Part shown: positions 25,459-35,480 of the stretch, in pieces
Position numbering within the stretch: the first letter of the stretch is position 1
How the letters are laid out: each line of letters begins with the position of its first letter
Source of the DNA: Streptomyces sp. NRRL B-24484
Lineage (GTDB): Bacteria; Actinomycetota; Actinomycetes; Streptomycetales; Streptomycetaceae
DNA length: 64,000 nucleotides
NCBI RefSeq assembly: GCF_000717715.1
Contig: NZ_JOAI01000020.1
Location: forward strand, 113,497-177,496
Reading direction: 5' to 3'
Program-made: the position numbers and the translations under genes
The notes under the pieces: generated by a model
Told to the model about the DNA's origin: nothing
Database searches by the model: none
What the model saw: the letters and a program-made list of their open reading frames with translations, nothing else

Positions 25459-26049
25459 TCAGTCCGCCAGGCCCGGCGCGCCCCAGACCGGGAACCAGCG
25501 GGACAGGTCGGACTCCAGCCGCAGGTCGTTCCCGAGCATCGCCTTGACCTGCAGTTCCAGCGGGCTGTTCCGCTTCTCGCCACCGCCCGGCATCGGCGCG
25601 AACGGGTAGAACGTGCCCCGCTTGTACAGGTAGACCAGTGCCAGCGAACGGCCCTCCGCATCCCGGAAGCCCACCAGGGAGCAGAGCAGCTGCGGGCCGA
25701 AGCCGTGCGCCTCCAGCTCGCTGTTGACCGCGTGCAGGTCGTTCACCAGGTCCGGCAGCTCCTCGGGGGTGTGCCGGGCGAGCAGCCAGGAGTACCCGTA
25801 GTCGTCCCGGGACGCCTCCACCGGGACGCCGCCGCGGCCGGTGTCCGCGTCCAGCAGTGCCCGGACCTGCTCCTTCACCTCCTCGAAGGCGCCGCCCTCG
25901 ACCGCCGCGAAGCAGACCGAGCCCAGCCCGGTCGGCCGGAACCCGGCCGCCGCCTCAAGCGTCAGCGCGGCCGACGGAACACCGAACAGCTGGTCCAGGT
26001 CCGGCCTCACCGGCTTGCTCCGGCCCAGCAGCGCGTCCAGGAATCCCAT
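25459..26049 (-). CDS. pspAB: PspA-associated protein PspAB
   Basis: A 196-residue protein starting MGFLDALLGRSKPVRPDLDQLF and containing GYSWLLARHTPEELPDLVNDLH and YLYKRGTFYPFAPMPGG. I recognise this as the family annotated as PspA-associated protein PspAB, normally encoded beside an HtpX protease in actinobacteria. Its biochemical role is not known to me. The start is ATG 26049, 20 bp after the htpX stop, so the two form an operon. No pspA gene is in the window. Confidence 0.85.
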   Translation of the reverse strand: MGFLDALLGRSKPVRPDLDQLFGVPSAALTLEAAAGFRPTGLGSVCFAAVEGGAFEEVKEQVRALLDADTGRGGVPVEASRDDYGYSWLLARHTPEELPDLVNDLHAVNSELEAHGFGPQLLCSLVGFRDAEGRSLALVYLYKRGTFYPFAPMPGGGEKRNSPLELQVKAMLGNDLRLESDLSRWFPVWGAPGLAD

Positions 26050-26069
26050 GAGCGGTCCTCTCCGGCCCG

Positions 26070-26990
26070 TCAGCGGCCGAGCTCGGCGGAGATCCGGGCC
26101 AGCTGCTCCAGCCGCTTCTCCAGCGACGGGTGGGTGGAGAAGAGCTGGGTCGCCGCGTCCCGCGCGCTCAGCGCCGGCGCGAAGTAGAAGGCGTTGTACG
26201 GCTGCGCCCTGCGCAGGTCCTCGGTCGGGATAGCCGCGATCTGCCCGGTCACCTTCGTCAGCGCCGAGGCCAGCGCGCTCGGCCGGCCGGTCAGCTGGGC
26301 CGCCGAGCGGTCCGCCGCCAGCTCCCGGTAGCGCGACAGCATCCGGGTCAGCAGGAAGCTCAGGGCGTACACCACCATGCTCACCAGCGGGACGAGGATC
26401 AGTGCGATCGCCGTGTTGGGGTCGTTGCTGTTGCGGTTGTTGCCCAGGAATCCGCCGTACAGGGCCATCCGGGTCATCACGCCGGCCAGCACGCCGAGGA
26501 AGCCGGCCACGGTCATCACCGCGACGTCCCGGTGCGCCACGTGCGACAGCTCGTGCGCGAGGACGCCCTCCAGCTCCTCCGGCTCCAGCCGGCGCAGCAG
26601 CCCGGTGGTCACGCAGACCACCGCCTTCTCCGGGTTGCGGCCGGTGGCGAAGGCGTTCGGCATGTCGTTGCGGGCGACCGCCACCCGCGGCTTCGGCATG
26701 TCGGCCAGCGCGCACAGCCGGTCGATCGTGCCGTGCAGCTGGGGGAACTCCTCGGGGGACGCCTCGTGGGCGCCCATCGCCTTCTCGGTGATCTTGTCGC
26801 TGAACCAGAATTGCACGACGAACAGCCCGCCCGACAGCAGCAGGATCAGCGGCCAGGCGCCGCGCAGCAGGACGATCAGCAGCCCGGTGAACCCCACGTA
26901 GACCAGGCCGATCAGGAACATCGTCGTGACCATGCGGCGGGTCAGGCCGCGGTCCGGCGCGAAGCGGGAGTGCTGCCGTGTCGACGACAT
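26070..26990 (-). CDS. htpX: Zinc metalloprotease HtpX homologue
   Basis: HtpX is a membrane M48 protease that clears damaged membrane proteins. The 306-residue product has two N-terminal membrane helices (about [20 protein letters not shown] and the next), the zinc motif [10 protein letters not shown] (HExxH) and two further hydrophobic segments after it; the downstream zinc-ligand Glu is in [20 protein letters not shown] lies 5 nt before ATG 26990. It is co-transcribed with pspAB. Confidence 0.95.
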   Translation of the reverse strand: MSSTRQHSRFAPDRGLTRRMVTTMFLIGLVYVGFTGLLIVLLRGAWPLILLLSGGLFVVQFWFSDKITEKAMGAHEASPEEFPQLHGTIDRLCALADMPKPRVAVARNDMPNAFATGRNPEKAVVCVTTGLLRRLEPEELEGVLAHELSHVAHRDVAVMTVAGFLGVLAGVMTRMALYGGFLGNNRNSNDPNTAIALILVPLVSMVVYALSFLLTRMLSRYRELAADRSAAQLTGRPSALASALTKVTGQIAAIPTEDLRRAQPYNAFYFAPALSARDAATQLFSTHPSLEKRLEQLARISAELGR

Positions 26991-27136
26991 CGCTGCTCCT
27001 TCGGTAGCTCGCTGCCTTCGATGCTGCCACTCGCCGGCGCCCCGGGCACTGCCCGCCGCTCCGAGATCGGTCGAGGATCACGCGGGAGGCCCGTTCCTGC
27101 CGTCGGGGGTGGGCCTTACACTGGCAGGTACGAATC

Positions 27137-27161
27137 TGGCACTCTGCCTTCCGGAGTGCCA
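27137..27161 (+). promoter_or_regulatory. CIRCE operator of hrcA-dnaJ
   Basis: TGGCACTC-N9-GAGTGCCA is a perfect inverted repeat with the CIRCE core GCACTC-N9-GAGTGC and changed outer bases (usual form TTAGCACTC). It lies 53 bp before the hrcA start and is the expected HrcA binding site, so the operon is autoregulated. Confidence 0.9.
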
Positions 27162-27213
27162 AGGAACGGATCGGTCACCAGGTCCAACGGGCGAAGACGG
27201 AGGTGCGTGCCCC

Positions 27214-28284
27214 GTGGCCAACGAGCGCAGGGACGAGCGTCTCATCGACACGCGTGCTGGCGTGCGCCCGCTCGACGAGCGCAGGCTCGCCGTGCTCCGG
27301 GCGATCGTCCAGGACTACGTGGGCACCGAGGAGCCGGTCGGGTCCAAGGCACTCGTCGAGCGGCACAACCTCGGCGTCTCCCCGGCGACGGTCCGCAACG
27401 ACATGGCCGCGCTGGAGGAGGACGGCTTCATCCACCAGCCGCACACCAGCGCCGGCCGCATCCCCACCGACAAGGGCTACCGCCTGTTCGTCGACCGGCT
27501 GGCCGAGGTGAAGCCGATGACCGCGCCCGAGCGGCGCGCGATCCGGCACTTCCTGGAGGGCGCCGTCGACCTCGACGACGTCGTGGCCCGCACCGTCCGG
27601 CTGCTCGCCCAGCTCACCCGGCAGGTCGCCGTGGTGCAGTACCCGTCCCTGACCCGCTCCACCGTGCGACACATCGAACTGGTCGCGCTGGCACCCGCGA
27701 AGGTGATGCTCGTCCTGATCACCAACACCGGTCGGGTGGAGCAGCGGATCGTCGACTGCCCCGGCGCGGTCGGCGAGACCGTCCTCGCCGACCTGCGGGC
27801 CAAGCTCAACGCCAACGCGTCCGGCCGCCGGCTGCCGGACGTCCCCGCGGCGCTGGAGGACCTGCCGAACGCCTTCGAGCAGGACGACCGGCCCGTCGTC
27901 TCCACCGTCCTCGCCACGCTCTTCGAGACCCTCGCCGAGCAGAACGAGGAACGCATCATGCTGGCCGGCACGGCCAACCTGACCCGCTTCGGGCACGACT
28001 TCCCGCTGACCATCCAGCCGGTGCTGGAGGCGCTGGAGGAGCAGGTGGTGCTGCTGCGCCTGCTGGGTGAGACCGCGGAGTCCGGGATGACCGTCCGGAT
28101 CGGCCGCGAGATCGACTACGAGGGGCTCAATTCCACGTCCGTGGTCTCCGTCGGTTACGGTTCGGGCGACCAGAGCGTGGCAAAGCTGGGAGTGATCGGT
28201 CCGACCCGGATGGATTACCCGGGCACAATGGGGGCGGTGCGAGCGGTGGCACGGTACGTGGGTCAGATCCTGGCCGAGTCGTAA
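27214..28284 (+). CDS. hrcA: Heat-inducible transcription repressor HrcA
   Basis: HrcA represses heat-shock genes by binding CIRCE. The product (356 residues from GTG 27214) has the N-terminal winged helix ([42 protein letters not shown]), [18 protein letters not shown], and the C-terminal GAF-like domain ending [22 protein letters not shown] is 10 nt before GTG 27214; GTG 27262, 16 codons later, would give the N-terminus common in related species, so the start is open. The CIRCE element sits directly upstream and dnaJ follows. Confidence 0.95.
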   Translation: MANERRDERLIDTRAGVRPLDERRLAVLRAIVQDYVGTEEPVGSKALVERHNLGVSPATVRNDMAALEEDGFIHQPHTSAGRIPTDKGYRLFVDRLAEVKPMTAPERRAIRHFLEGAVDLDDVVARTVRLLAQLTRQVAVVQYPSLTRSTVRHIELVALAPAKVMLVLITNTGRVEQRIVDCPGAVGETVLADLRAKLNANASGRRLPDVPAALEDLPNAFEQDDRPVVSTVLATLFETLAEQNEERIMLAGTANLTRFGHDFPLTIQPVLEALEEQVVLLRLLGETAESGMTVRIGREIDYEGLNSTSVVSVGYGSGDQSVAKLGVIGPTRMDYPGTMGAVRAVARYVGQILAES

Positions 28285-28356
28285 CAGCGTGCTGCGCCGG
28301 GTGGCGCAGCCGGTCGGACGCAAGCACTTCCAGAAGCGGAACAAGCGGAGCATTTG

Positions 28357-29496
28357 GTGGCCACGGACTACTACGCGGTACTCGGCGTCCGACGGGATGC
28401 GGGGCAGGACGAGATCAAGAAGGCGTTCCGGCGCCTGGCACGCGAACTGCACCCGGACGTCAACCCGGACCCGAAGACCCAGGAGCGGTTCAAGGAGATC
28501 AACGCCGCGTACGAGGTCCTCTCCGACCCCGCGAAGCGGCAGGTCTACGACCTCGGCGGCGACCCGCTGTCGCCCAACGGCGGCGGTGGCGGCGCGGGCG
28601 GCTTCGGTGCCGCCGGCTTCGGCTTCTCCGACATCATGGACGCCTTCTTCGGCGCCGCCGGCGGCCAGCGCGGCCCCCGTTCGCGGACCCGCCGCGGCCA
28701 GGACGCCATGATCCGCCTGGAGATCACCCTGGAGGAGGCCGCCTTCGGCACCACCAAGGAACTCCAGGTCGACACCGCCGTCACCTGCACCACCTGCTCC
28801 GGCGAGGGCGCCGCACCGGGCACCTCCGCGCAGACCTGCGACATGTGCCGCGGCAAGGGCGAGGTCTCCCAGGTCACCCGGTCCTTCCTCGGCCAGGTCA
28901 TGACCTCCCGCCCCTGCCCGCAGTGCCAGGGCTTCGGCACCGTCGTGCCGACCCCGTGCCCGGAGTGCGCAGGCGACGGCCGCGTCCGCGCCCGCCGCAA
29001 CCTCACCGTCAAGATCCCCGCCGGTGTCGACAACGGCACCCGGATCCAGCTGGCCGGCGAGGGCGAGGTCGGCCCCGGCGGCGGCCCGGCCGGCGACCTG
29101 TACGTCGAGATCGCCGAGACCAGCCACGCGGTGTTCCAGCGCCGCGGCGACGACCTGCACTGCACCGTCACCATCCCGATGACGGCCGCCGCGCTCGGCA
29201 CCCAGGTGCCGCTGCAGACCCTGGACGGGCTGGAGGAGGTCGACATCCGGCCCGGCACCCAGTCCGGACAGTCGATCCCGCTGCACGGCCGCGGCATCAC
29301 GCACCTGCGCGGCGGCGGCCGGGGCGACCTGATAGTGCACGTCGAGGTGCAGACGCCGACCAAGCTCGACCCGGAGCAGGAGGAGCTGCTGCGGCGGCTC
29401 TCCATGCTGCGCGGCGAGGAGCGCCCGTCCGGCCAGTTCGCACCGGGCCAGCAGGGCCTCTTCTCCCGCCTCAAGGACGCCTTCAACGGCCGCTAG
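28357..29496 (+). CDS. dnaJ: Chaperone protein DnaJ
   Basis: DnaJ delivers substrates to DnaK and stimulates its ATPase. The 379-residue product has a J-domain with HPD at residues 32-34, a Gly/Phe-rich linker, four zinc-finger repeats of the form CxxCxGxG (CTTCSGEG, CDMCRGKG, CPQCQGFG, CPECAGDG) and the C-terminal substrate-binding domain. GTG 28357 is 6 nt after GGAG and gives VATDYYAVLG; TTG one codon earlier is less likely. It is the hrcA-linked dnaJ copy, under CIRCE control. Confidence 0.96.
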   Translation: MATDYYAVLGVRRDAGQDEIKKAFRRLARELHPDVNPDPKTQERFKEINAAYEVLSDPAKRQVYDLGGDPLSPNGGGGGAGGFGAAGFGFSDIMDAFFGAAGGQRGPRSRTRRGQDAMIRLEITLEEAAFGTTKELQVDTAVTCTTCSGEGAAPGTSAQTCDMCRGKGEVSQVTRSFLGQVMTSRPCPQCQGFGTVVPTPCPECAGDGRVRARRNLTVKIPAGVDNGTRIQLAGEGEVGPGGGPAGDLYVEIAETSHAVFQRRGDDLHCTVTIPMTAAALGTQVPLQTLDGLEEVDIRPGTQSGQSIPLHGRGITHLRGGGRGDLIVHVEVQTPTKLDPEQEELLRRLSMLRGEERPSGQFAPGQQGLFSRLKDAFNGR

Positions 29497-29692
29497 GCCG
29501 GCCGCCGGGGGCGACGGACAACCATCGCGGGCGCGGGGAACTGCGCAGTCCGGGGCCGGGTCGCCGAACGATCAGGGCCCACCCCTGGTCCGTACGGTGG
29601 CCCGCATCCGAATTGCGCGGTTCTCCCCCGGCCTTCGGCCGGGAGGTTCCCCACACGCCCCTCGGTACTCACTCCCGTAAGGAAGACCCTTC

Positions 29693-30442
29693 ATGACCGC
29701 ACCGGTGTTCGTCGTCGAGGGTGCGGTGCTGGCCGGGGTGGTGCCGGGTGCGGTGGTGCGGCTGGACGGGCCGGAGGGGCGGCACGCGGCGGCGGTGAAG
29801 CGGCTGGAGGCCGGTGAGGCGATCACCCTGGCCGACGGGTGCGGTCTCGGCGTCGACGGCACGGTGACCGCCGTGCACGGCAAGGACGCACTGGACGTCA
29901 CCGTCGACGCCGTCCGCACGGAGCCCGAGCCCGGCCCGCGGATCGTCGTCGTCCAGGCCCTGCCCAAGGGCGACCGCGGGGAGCTCGCCGTCGAGACGAT
30001 GACCGAGGTCGGCGTCGACGCGGTGATCCCGTGGGCGGCGTCCCGCTGCATCACGCAGTGGAAGGGCGACCGGGGGGCCAAGGCGCTCGCCAAGTGGCGG
30101 GCCACCGCCCGGGAGGCCGGCAAGCAGTCCCGCCGGCTCCGCTTCCCCGAGGTGCGGGACCTCGTGACCACCCGCCAGCTCGCCCCGGTGCTGGCCGCCG
30201 CGGCCTTCGCCGCGGTGCTGCACGAGGACGGCGCCGAGCCGCTGGCCGCCGCGGCACTGCCGGCGGCGGGCGACATCGTGCTGGTGGTCGGTCCGGAGGG
30301 CGGCGTCTCGCCGGACGAACTCGCGGCCTTCGCCGAGGCCGGCGCCGCGCCGTACCGGCTCGGCCCGTCGGTGCTGCGCACCTCCACGGCCGGGGTCGCG
30401 GCCGGCGCCCTGCTGCTCGGCCGCACCGGCCGCTGGTCCTGA
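29693..30442 (+). CDS. rsmE: 16S rRNA (uracil-1498-N3)-methyltransferase RsmE
   Basis: RsmE methylates U1498 of 16S rRNA using SAM. The 249-residue product has a PUA-like N-terminal domain (GPEGRHAAAVKRLEAGEAITLADG) and a SPOUT knot with LPKGDRGELAVETMTEVGVDAVIPWA, SRRLRFPEV, VVGPEGGVSPDELAAF and LGPSVLRTSTAGVAA, the canonical RsmE blocks. ATG 29693 follows AAGGAAG. It lies downstream of dnaJ, its normal place. Confidence 0.95.
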   Translation: MTAPVFVVEGAVLAGVVPGAVVRLDGPEGRHAAAVKRLEAGEAITLADGCGLGVDGTVTAVHGKDALDVTVDAVRTEPEPGPRIVVVQALPKGDRGELAVETMTEVGVDAVIPWAASRCITQWKGDRGAKALAKWRATAREAGKQSRRLRFPEVRDLVTTRQLAPVLAAAAFAAVLHEDGAEPLAAAALPAAGDIVLVVGPEGGVSPDELAAFAEAGAAPYRLGPSVLRTSTAGVAAGALLLGRTGRWS

Positions 30443-30531
30443 CGCGCCGGTCCCGGACGCGGACCGGGCCGGTCCGTACGCTCAAGAAGAAACCTCCTGC
30501 ACCGCGGGCGGGCGGTGCCTAGGGTGCTGGT

Positions 30532-33500
30532 GTGACCGAACCGCAGAGCACCTCCGAGGGCGCCTACCTGCGCCACCCCCACCTGCACGGCGACCTCGTC
30601 GCCTTCGTCGCCGAGGACGACGTCTGGCTCGCCCCGCTGGACGGCGGCCGGGCCTGGCGGCTGACGGCGGACCAGACCCCGGTCAGCCACCCGCGCTTCT
30701 CGCCGGACGGCCGGCACGTCGCCTGGACCTCCACCCGGGACGGCGCGCCCGAGGTCCACGTCGCCCCCACCGACGGCGGCCCGTCCCGGCGCCTCACCCA
30801 CTGGGGCAGCGCCCGCACCGCGCTGCGCGGCTGGACGCCCGACGGCCGGCCGGTCGCCGTGACCACCGCCGGCCAGGCCACCCTGCGCCGCACCTGGGCC
30901 TTCGCACTGCCGCTGGAGGGCGGCGAGCCGGCCAGGCTGCCGTACGGGCCGGTCGGCGGGCTCGCGTTCGAGCCGGGCGGTGAGCGCGTCCTGCTGCTGT
31001 CGGCGTTCAGCCGGGAGCCCGCGCACTGGAAGCGCTACCGCGGCGGCACCGCGGGCAAGCTGTGGATCGGCGAGCGGGAGTTCGAACGGCTGCACACCGG
31101 TCTCGACGGCAACATCGAGTCGCCGCTCTGGGTCGGCGGGCCGCGGGGCTCCAGGATCGCCTTCCTCTCGGACCACGAGGGCACCGGGCAGCTGTACTCC
31201 AGCCTCCCCGACGGCTCCGACCTGCGACGGCACACCGACGGCGGGTTCTACGCCCGCAACGCCACCACCGACGGCACCCGGGTGGTCTGGCACAGCGGCG
31301 GCGACCTGTGGCTGCTCGACGACCTGGACGGCGCCGGGCCCCGCCGGCTGGACGTCCGTCCGGCCGGCCCGCGCACCCGCCGCCAGCCGCACCCGGTCTC
31401 CGCCGCCGGCCGGCTGGAGTCGGTCGCCCCGGACCGCACCGGCCGGGCCGGCGCGGTCGTCGTCCGCGGCACCGTGCACTGGCTGACGCACCGTGAGGGC
31501 CCGGCCCGGGTGCTGGACGCCACCCCCGGGGTGCGCGCCCGGCTGGCCCGGGTGGTGCCCGGCGCCGACGGCGGCCAGGGCGTCGTCTGGGTCACCGACG
31601 CCGAGGGCGACGACGCGCTCGACTTCGCGCCCGTCGTGCTCGGCGCCGAGCGCCGCCGCCTGGCCGCCGGCCGGCTCGGCCGCGTCCTCGACCTCGCCGT
31701 GTCGCCCGACGGCAAGCAGCTCGCGGTCGCCTCGCACGACGGCCGGGTGCTGCTCGTGGCGCTCTCCGACGGCACCGTGCACGAGCTCGCCCGCAGCGAG
31801 AACGGCGAGGTCACCGGTCTGGCGTTCAGCCCGGACTCCAGCTGGCTGGCCTGGTCGAGCCCGGCGCTCGGCGCCTGGTCGCTGCGCCAGATCATGCTGG
31901 CCGACCTGACCAGCCGCACCGTCAGCGAGGCCACCCCGCAGCGCTTCGTCGACTACGCGCCGGCGTTCACCGCGGACGGCAAGCACCTGGCCTTCCTGTC
32001 GGTGCGCAACTTCGACCCGGTGTACGACTCGCACTCCTTCGACCTGTCCTTCCCGACCGGCTGCCGCCCGTACCTGATCACGCTGGCCGCCGACACCCCG
32101 TCGCCGTTCGGCCCGCAGCGGGCCGGCCGCCCGGTCGGCGCCGAGGACGACGACAGCGGGGCGGGCAAGGCCGCGAAGGACGCGAAGGACTCCGCCGAGG
32201 TCGAGGAGGCGGCCGCGCAGACCCGGGTCGACCTGGAGGGCATCGCCGACCGGATCCTCGCCTTCCCGGTGGAGGGCGGCTCGTTCGGCAGCCTGCGGGC
32301 CACCAAGGAGGGCGTGGTCTGGACGCGGACGCCGCTGCTCGGCGAGCTCGGCGACACCGCGGCCTCGCTGGAGGACGACCACCCGCGGCCCGTGCTGGAG
32401 CGGTTCGACTTCAAGCGGCGCCGCGCCGAGGAGCTCGTGCACGCCCTGGACGCGTTCGCGGTCAGCGGCGACGGCAGCCGGATCGCCGTGCTCGACGACG
32501 CCCGGCTGCGGATCGTCCCCGCCGACCAGAAGGCCGGCGAGGACGACGAGGTGGACGTCGACCTCGCCCGGCTGCGGGTCACCGTCGAACCGGCCGCCGA
32601 GTGGCGGCAGATGTTCGACGAGAACGGCCGCATCATGCGCGACAACTTCTGGCGCGCGGACATGAACGGCGTCGACTGGGCGGGCGTCCTCGACCGCTAC
32701 CGCCCGCTGGTGGACCGTCTCGGCAGCCACGACGACCTGGTCGACCTGCTGTGGGAGACGGTCGGCGAGCTCGGCACCTCGCACGCCTACGTCACCCCGC
32801 CCGGCCGGGGTACCGAGGCCGCCCGCCGGCAGGGTCTGCTCGGCGCCGACCTCGTCCGCGACGGCGACGTCTGGCGGGTCGAGCGGATCCTGCCCGGCGA
32901 GTCCTCCGACCCGCGGGCCCGTTCGCCGCTCGCCGCCCCCGGTGCCGCCGTGCGGCCCGGAGACGCCGTGCTCGCCGTCGACGGCCGCCCGGTCGACCCG
33001 GTCGCCGGACCGTCCCCGCTGCTGGCGGGCACCGCCGGCCAGCCGGTCGAACTGACCGTGGCCGGCAAGGACGGCGTCCCGCGGCACCCGGTGGTCGTGC
33101 CGCTCGCCGACGAGGAGGCGCTGCGCTACCACGACTGGGTGGCCGGCCGCCGTGCCGAGGTCCGCGAGCGGTCCGGCGGCCGGCTCGGCTACCTGCACGT
33201 GCCCGACATGGTCAGCTCCGGCTGGGCGCAGATCCACCGCGACCTGCGGGTCGAGCTCGCCCGCGAGGGCGTCGTCGTCGACCTGCGGGAGAACCGCGGC
33301 GGCCACACCTCCCAGCTGATCGTGGAGAAGCTGAACCGGCGGATCGTCGGCTGGGACCGCGGCCGCGACCTGGCCAACCCGGAGCCGTACCCGGGGGACG
33401 CCCCGCGCGGCCCGGTGGTGGCGCTCGCCAACGAGTTCTCCGGCTCCGACGGCGACATCGTCAACGCCGCGATCCAGGCGCTCGGCATCGGCCCGGTGGT

Positions 33501-33774
33501 CGGCACCCGCACCTGGGGCGGCGTGATCGGCATCGACAGCAAGTACGCCCTGGTCGACGGCACCTCGATCACCCAGCCCAAGTACGCCTTCTGGCTGGAG
33601 GGCTACGGCTGGGGCGTGGAGAACCACGGCGTCGACCCGGACGTGGTCGTCGACTGCGCGCCCCAGGACTGGGCGGCCGGCCGCGACCCCCAGCTCGCCG
33701 AGGGCGTCCGCCTCGCGCTGGAGGCGCTCGCCGAGCGGCCGGCGAAGACCCCGCCGCCGCTGCCCGAGCTGTAG
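30532..33774 (+). CDS. Tricorn-like S41 family serine protease
   Basis: A 1080-residue cytoplasmic protease, the usual size for tricorn homologues. The N-terminal two thirds hold beta-propeller repeats (HPRFSPDGRHVAWTSTRDG and similar blocks). A PDZ domain follows (about PGAAVRPGDAVLAVDGRPV), and the C-terminal catalytic core carries ELGTSHAYV (His) and NEFSGSDGDIVNAA (nucleophile Ser), with WGGVIGIDSKYALVDGT after them. In Thermoplasma tricorn this enzyme cuts proteasome products further; a peptide-processing role here is inferred. GTG 30532 starts the coding sequence. It is a single gene. Confidence 0.93.
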   Translation: MTEPQSTSEGAYLRHPHLHGDLVAFVAEDDVWLAPLDGGRAWRLTADQTPVSHPRFSPDGRHVAWTSTRDGAPEVHVAPTDGGPSRRLTHWGSARTALRGWTPDGRPVAVTTAGQATLRRTWAFALPLEGGEPARLPYGPVGGLAFEPGGERVLLLSAFSREPAHWKRYRGGTAGKLWIGEREFERLHTGLDGNIESPLWVGGPRGSRIAFLSDHEGTGQLYSSLPDGSDLRRHTDGGFYARNATTDGTRVVWHSGGDLWLLDDLDGAGPRRLDVRPAGPRTRRQPHPVSAAGRLESVAPDRTGRAGAVVVRGTVHWLTHREGPARVLDATPGVRARLARVVPGADGGQGVVWVTDAEGDDALDFAPVVLGAERRRLAAGRLGRVLDLAVSPDGKQLAVASHDGRVLLVALSDGTVHELARSENGEVTGLAFSPDSSWLAWSSPALGAWSLRQIMLADLTSRTVSEATPQRFVDYAPAFTADGKHLAFLSVRNFDPVYDSHSFDLSFPTGCRPYLITLAADTPSPFGPQRAGRPVGAEDDDSGAGKAAKDAKDSAEVEEAAAQTRVDLEGIADRILAFPVEGGSFGSLRATKEGVVWTRTPLLGELGDTAASLEDDHPRPVLERFDFKRRRAEELVHALDAFAVSGDGSRIAVLDDARLRIVPADQKAGEDDEVDVDLARLRVTVEPAAEWRQMFDENGRIMRDNFWRADMNGVDWAGVLDRYRPLVDRLGSHDDLVDLLWETVGELGTSHAYVTPPGRGTEAARRQGLLGADLVRDGDVWRVERILPGESSDPRARSPLAAPGAAVRPGDAVLAVDGRPVDPVAGPSPLLAGTAGQPVELTVAGKDGVPRHPVVVPLADEEALRYHDWVAGRRAEVRERSGGRLGYLHVPDMVSSGWAQIHRDLRVELAREGVVVDLRENRGGHTSQLIVEKLNRRIVGWDRGRDLANPEPYPGDAPRGPVVALANEFSGSDGDIVNAAIQALGIGPVVGTRTWGGVIGIDSKYALVDGTSITQPKYAFWLEGYGWGVENHGVDPDVVVDCAPQDWAAGRDPQLAEGVRLALEALAERPAKTPPPLPEL

Positions 33775-33793
33775 GCCCGTCCGGGAGCGAACG

Positions 33794-33829
33794 GACGCGG
33801 GGGCGGACGGCACCGCCCGCCCCCGCGTC
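33794..33829 (+). terminator. Terminator after the tricorn-like protease gene
   Basis: A perfect 13-bp stem (33794-33806 with 33817-33829) with a 10-nt loop lies 19 bp after the stop codon. Confidence 0.8.
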
Positions 33830-33924
33830 GGTCCCCCCGCGCCGGTCCCGTGGCCGCCGCGGGGGAGTGCGCAGCTCGGCTAGGCTGCGGACCGTCAGGA
33901 ACGTGCACCCGCAAGGAGACCGCC

Positions 33925-34284
33925 ATGGCCGGCGAGGCCCAGCCCGACTGCCTGTTCTGCAAGATCGTGGCGGGGGAGATCCCGGCGACCGTCGTCCGGG
34001 AGACCGAGCGCACTGTCGCCTTCCGGGACATCAACCCGCAGGCGCCGACGCACGTCCTGGTGATCCCCAAGGTGCACTACCCGAACGCGGCCGCGCTCGC
34101 CGCCGCCGAACCGGAGATCACCGCCCAGCTGCTCACCGAGGCGGCCCGGGTCGCCGAGGACGAGGAGATCGACGGCCACGGCTACCGGATGATCTTCAAC
34201 ACCGGCGCCGGCGCCGGCCAGACCGTCTTCCACGCGCACCTCCACGTGCTCGGCGGGGTGCAGCTGCGCGAGGGCCTGGTCTGA
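33925..34284 (+). CDS. HIT family nucleotide-binding hydrolase
   Basis: A 119-residue histidine-triad protein of the Hint type, a purine nucleoside phosphoramidase family. It has the N-terminal [12 protein letters not shown] and the active-site [15 protein letters not shown] is 7 nt before ATG 33925. The RNase Z gene begins 1 nt after its stop, so the two are co-transcribed. Confidence 0.95.
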   Translation: MAGEAQPDCLFCKIVAGEIPATVVRETERTVAFRDINPQAPTHVLVIPKVHYPNAAALAAAEPEITAQLLTEAARVAEDEEIDGHGYRMIFNTGAGAGQTVFHAHLHVLGGVQLREGLV

Positions 34285-34285
34285 G

Positions 34286-35206
34286 GTGTCCCAGCGCGAA
34301 CTCGTCGTCCTCGGCACCGCCAGCCAGGTCCCGACCCGGCACCGCAACCACAACGGCTACCTGCTGCGCTGGGACGGCGAGGGCCTGCTCTTCGACCCCG
34401 GCGAGGGCACCCAGCGGCAGATGCTGCACGCCGGCGTCTCCGCCACCCAGATCACCCGGATCGCCGTCACGCACTTCCACGGCGACCACTGCCTGGGCCT
34501 GGCCGGCGTCGTCCAGCGGATCAACCTGGACCGGGTGCCGCACCCGGTGGACGCCTACTACCCGGCGTCCGGCCAGGTCTTCTTCGACCGGCTGCGCTAC
34601 GCCTCGGCCTTCCACGAGACCGCCGAGCTGCGGCAGCGGCCGATCCTCGCCCCCGGCCCGCTGGAGGCCCCCGGTGCGCCGTTCCGGCTGACCGCGGCCC
34701 GGCTTTCGCACCCGGTGGAGTCCTTCGGCTACCGGCTCACCGAACCGGACAGCCGCCGGATGCTGCCCGAACGGCTCGCCGCCCTCGGCCTGCGCGGGCC
34801 CGCGGTCGGCGCCCTCCAGCAGCACGGCCGGGTCGAGCTGGACGGCCGCACCGTCACCCTCGACGAGGTCAGCGAGGTGCGGCCCGGCCAACGCTTCGCC
34901 TTCGTGATGGACACCCGGCTGTGCGACGGCGTCGGCGAGCTCGCCGAGGGCGCCGACATGCTGGTCATCGAGGCGACCTTCGTCGACTCCGACGAGCACC
35001 TCGCGACCGAGCACGGCCACCTCACCGCGGCGCAGGCCGCCCGGGTCGCGGCCGAGGCCGGCGTCCGCACCCTCGTCCTCACGCACTTCTCGCAGCGCTA
35101 CCCCGTCCTCGACCAGCACCTCGCCGAGGCCCGCAAGCACTTCGACGGCGAGATCGTGATCGCCGAGGACCTCGCCCGCGTCCCGGTGCCCCGGCGCCGG
35201 TCCTAG
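34286..35206 (+). CDS. rnz: Ribonuclease Z (tRNase Z)
   Basis: RNase Z removes the 3' trailer of tRNA precursors. The 306-residue metallo-beta-lactamase fold protein has the zinc motif [10 protein letters not shown] (HxHxDH), PGEGTQRQM near the N-terminus, the later LTHFSQRYP block and a short flexible arm (about residues 140-180), as in the bacterial short form. GTG 34286 follows the HIT gene stop by 1 nt. Identification is strong. Confidence 0.93.
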   Translation: MSQRELVVLGTASQVPTRHRNHNGYLLRWDGEGLLFDPGEGTQRQMLHAGVSATQITRIAVTHFHGDHCLGLAGVVQRINLDRVPHPVDAYYPASGQVFFDRLRYASAFHETAELRQRPILAPGPLEAPGAPFRLTAARLSHPVESFGYRLTEPDSRRMLPERLAALGLRGPAVGALQQHGRVELDGRTVTLDEVSEVRPGQRFAFVMDTRLCDGVGELAEGADMLVIEATFVDSDEHLATEHGHLTAAQAARVAAEAGVRTLVLTHFSQRYPVLDQHLAEARKHFDGEIVIAEDLARVPVPRRRS

Positions 35207-35480
35207 GACGTGCGCGCACCACAGGGCGTACGGACGTCTCCACGCGCCCCGGGGTGTGCATCCGAGTGCCTCCGGGGCCGGCTGTCGGTGCGGCAGGGGC
35301 GGAAAACCACTCGCGCGGTCCGGACGGGTGGCCCACCATCGAATCCGGCCGCCGCGGGCGGTGCCGTGCCGCCCCTGCCCTCCGGGAGAGGGCCCGTGCG
35401 GCGTACCCTGGTGACCTCGGACACCCCGAGCTGCACCCCGAGACGACGGATTGGGATGAGGCAGGCCGCAGCGCCGACCC

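Noticed and set aside
29572-33813. A minus-strand open reading frame of more than 1400 codons antisense to rsmE and the tricorn-like protease gene
   Set aside because: It is a product of high GC content in the third codon position of the real genes. Its translation is Arg/Gly/Asp-rich without any domain, while the plus strand gives complete known families.
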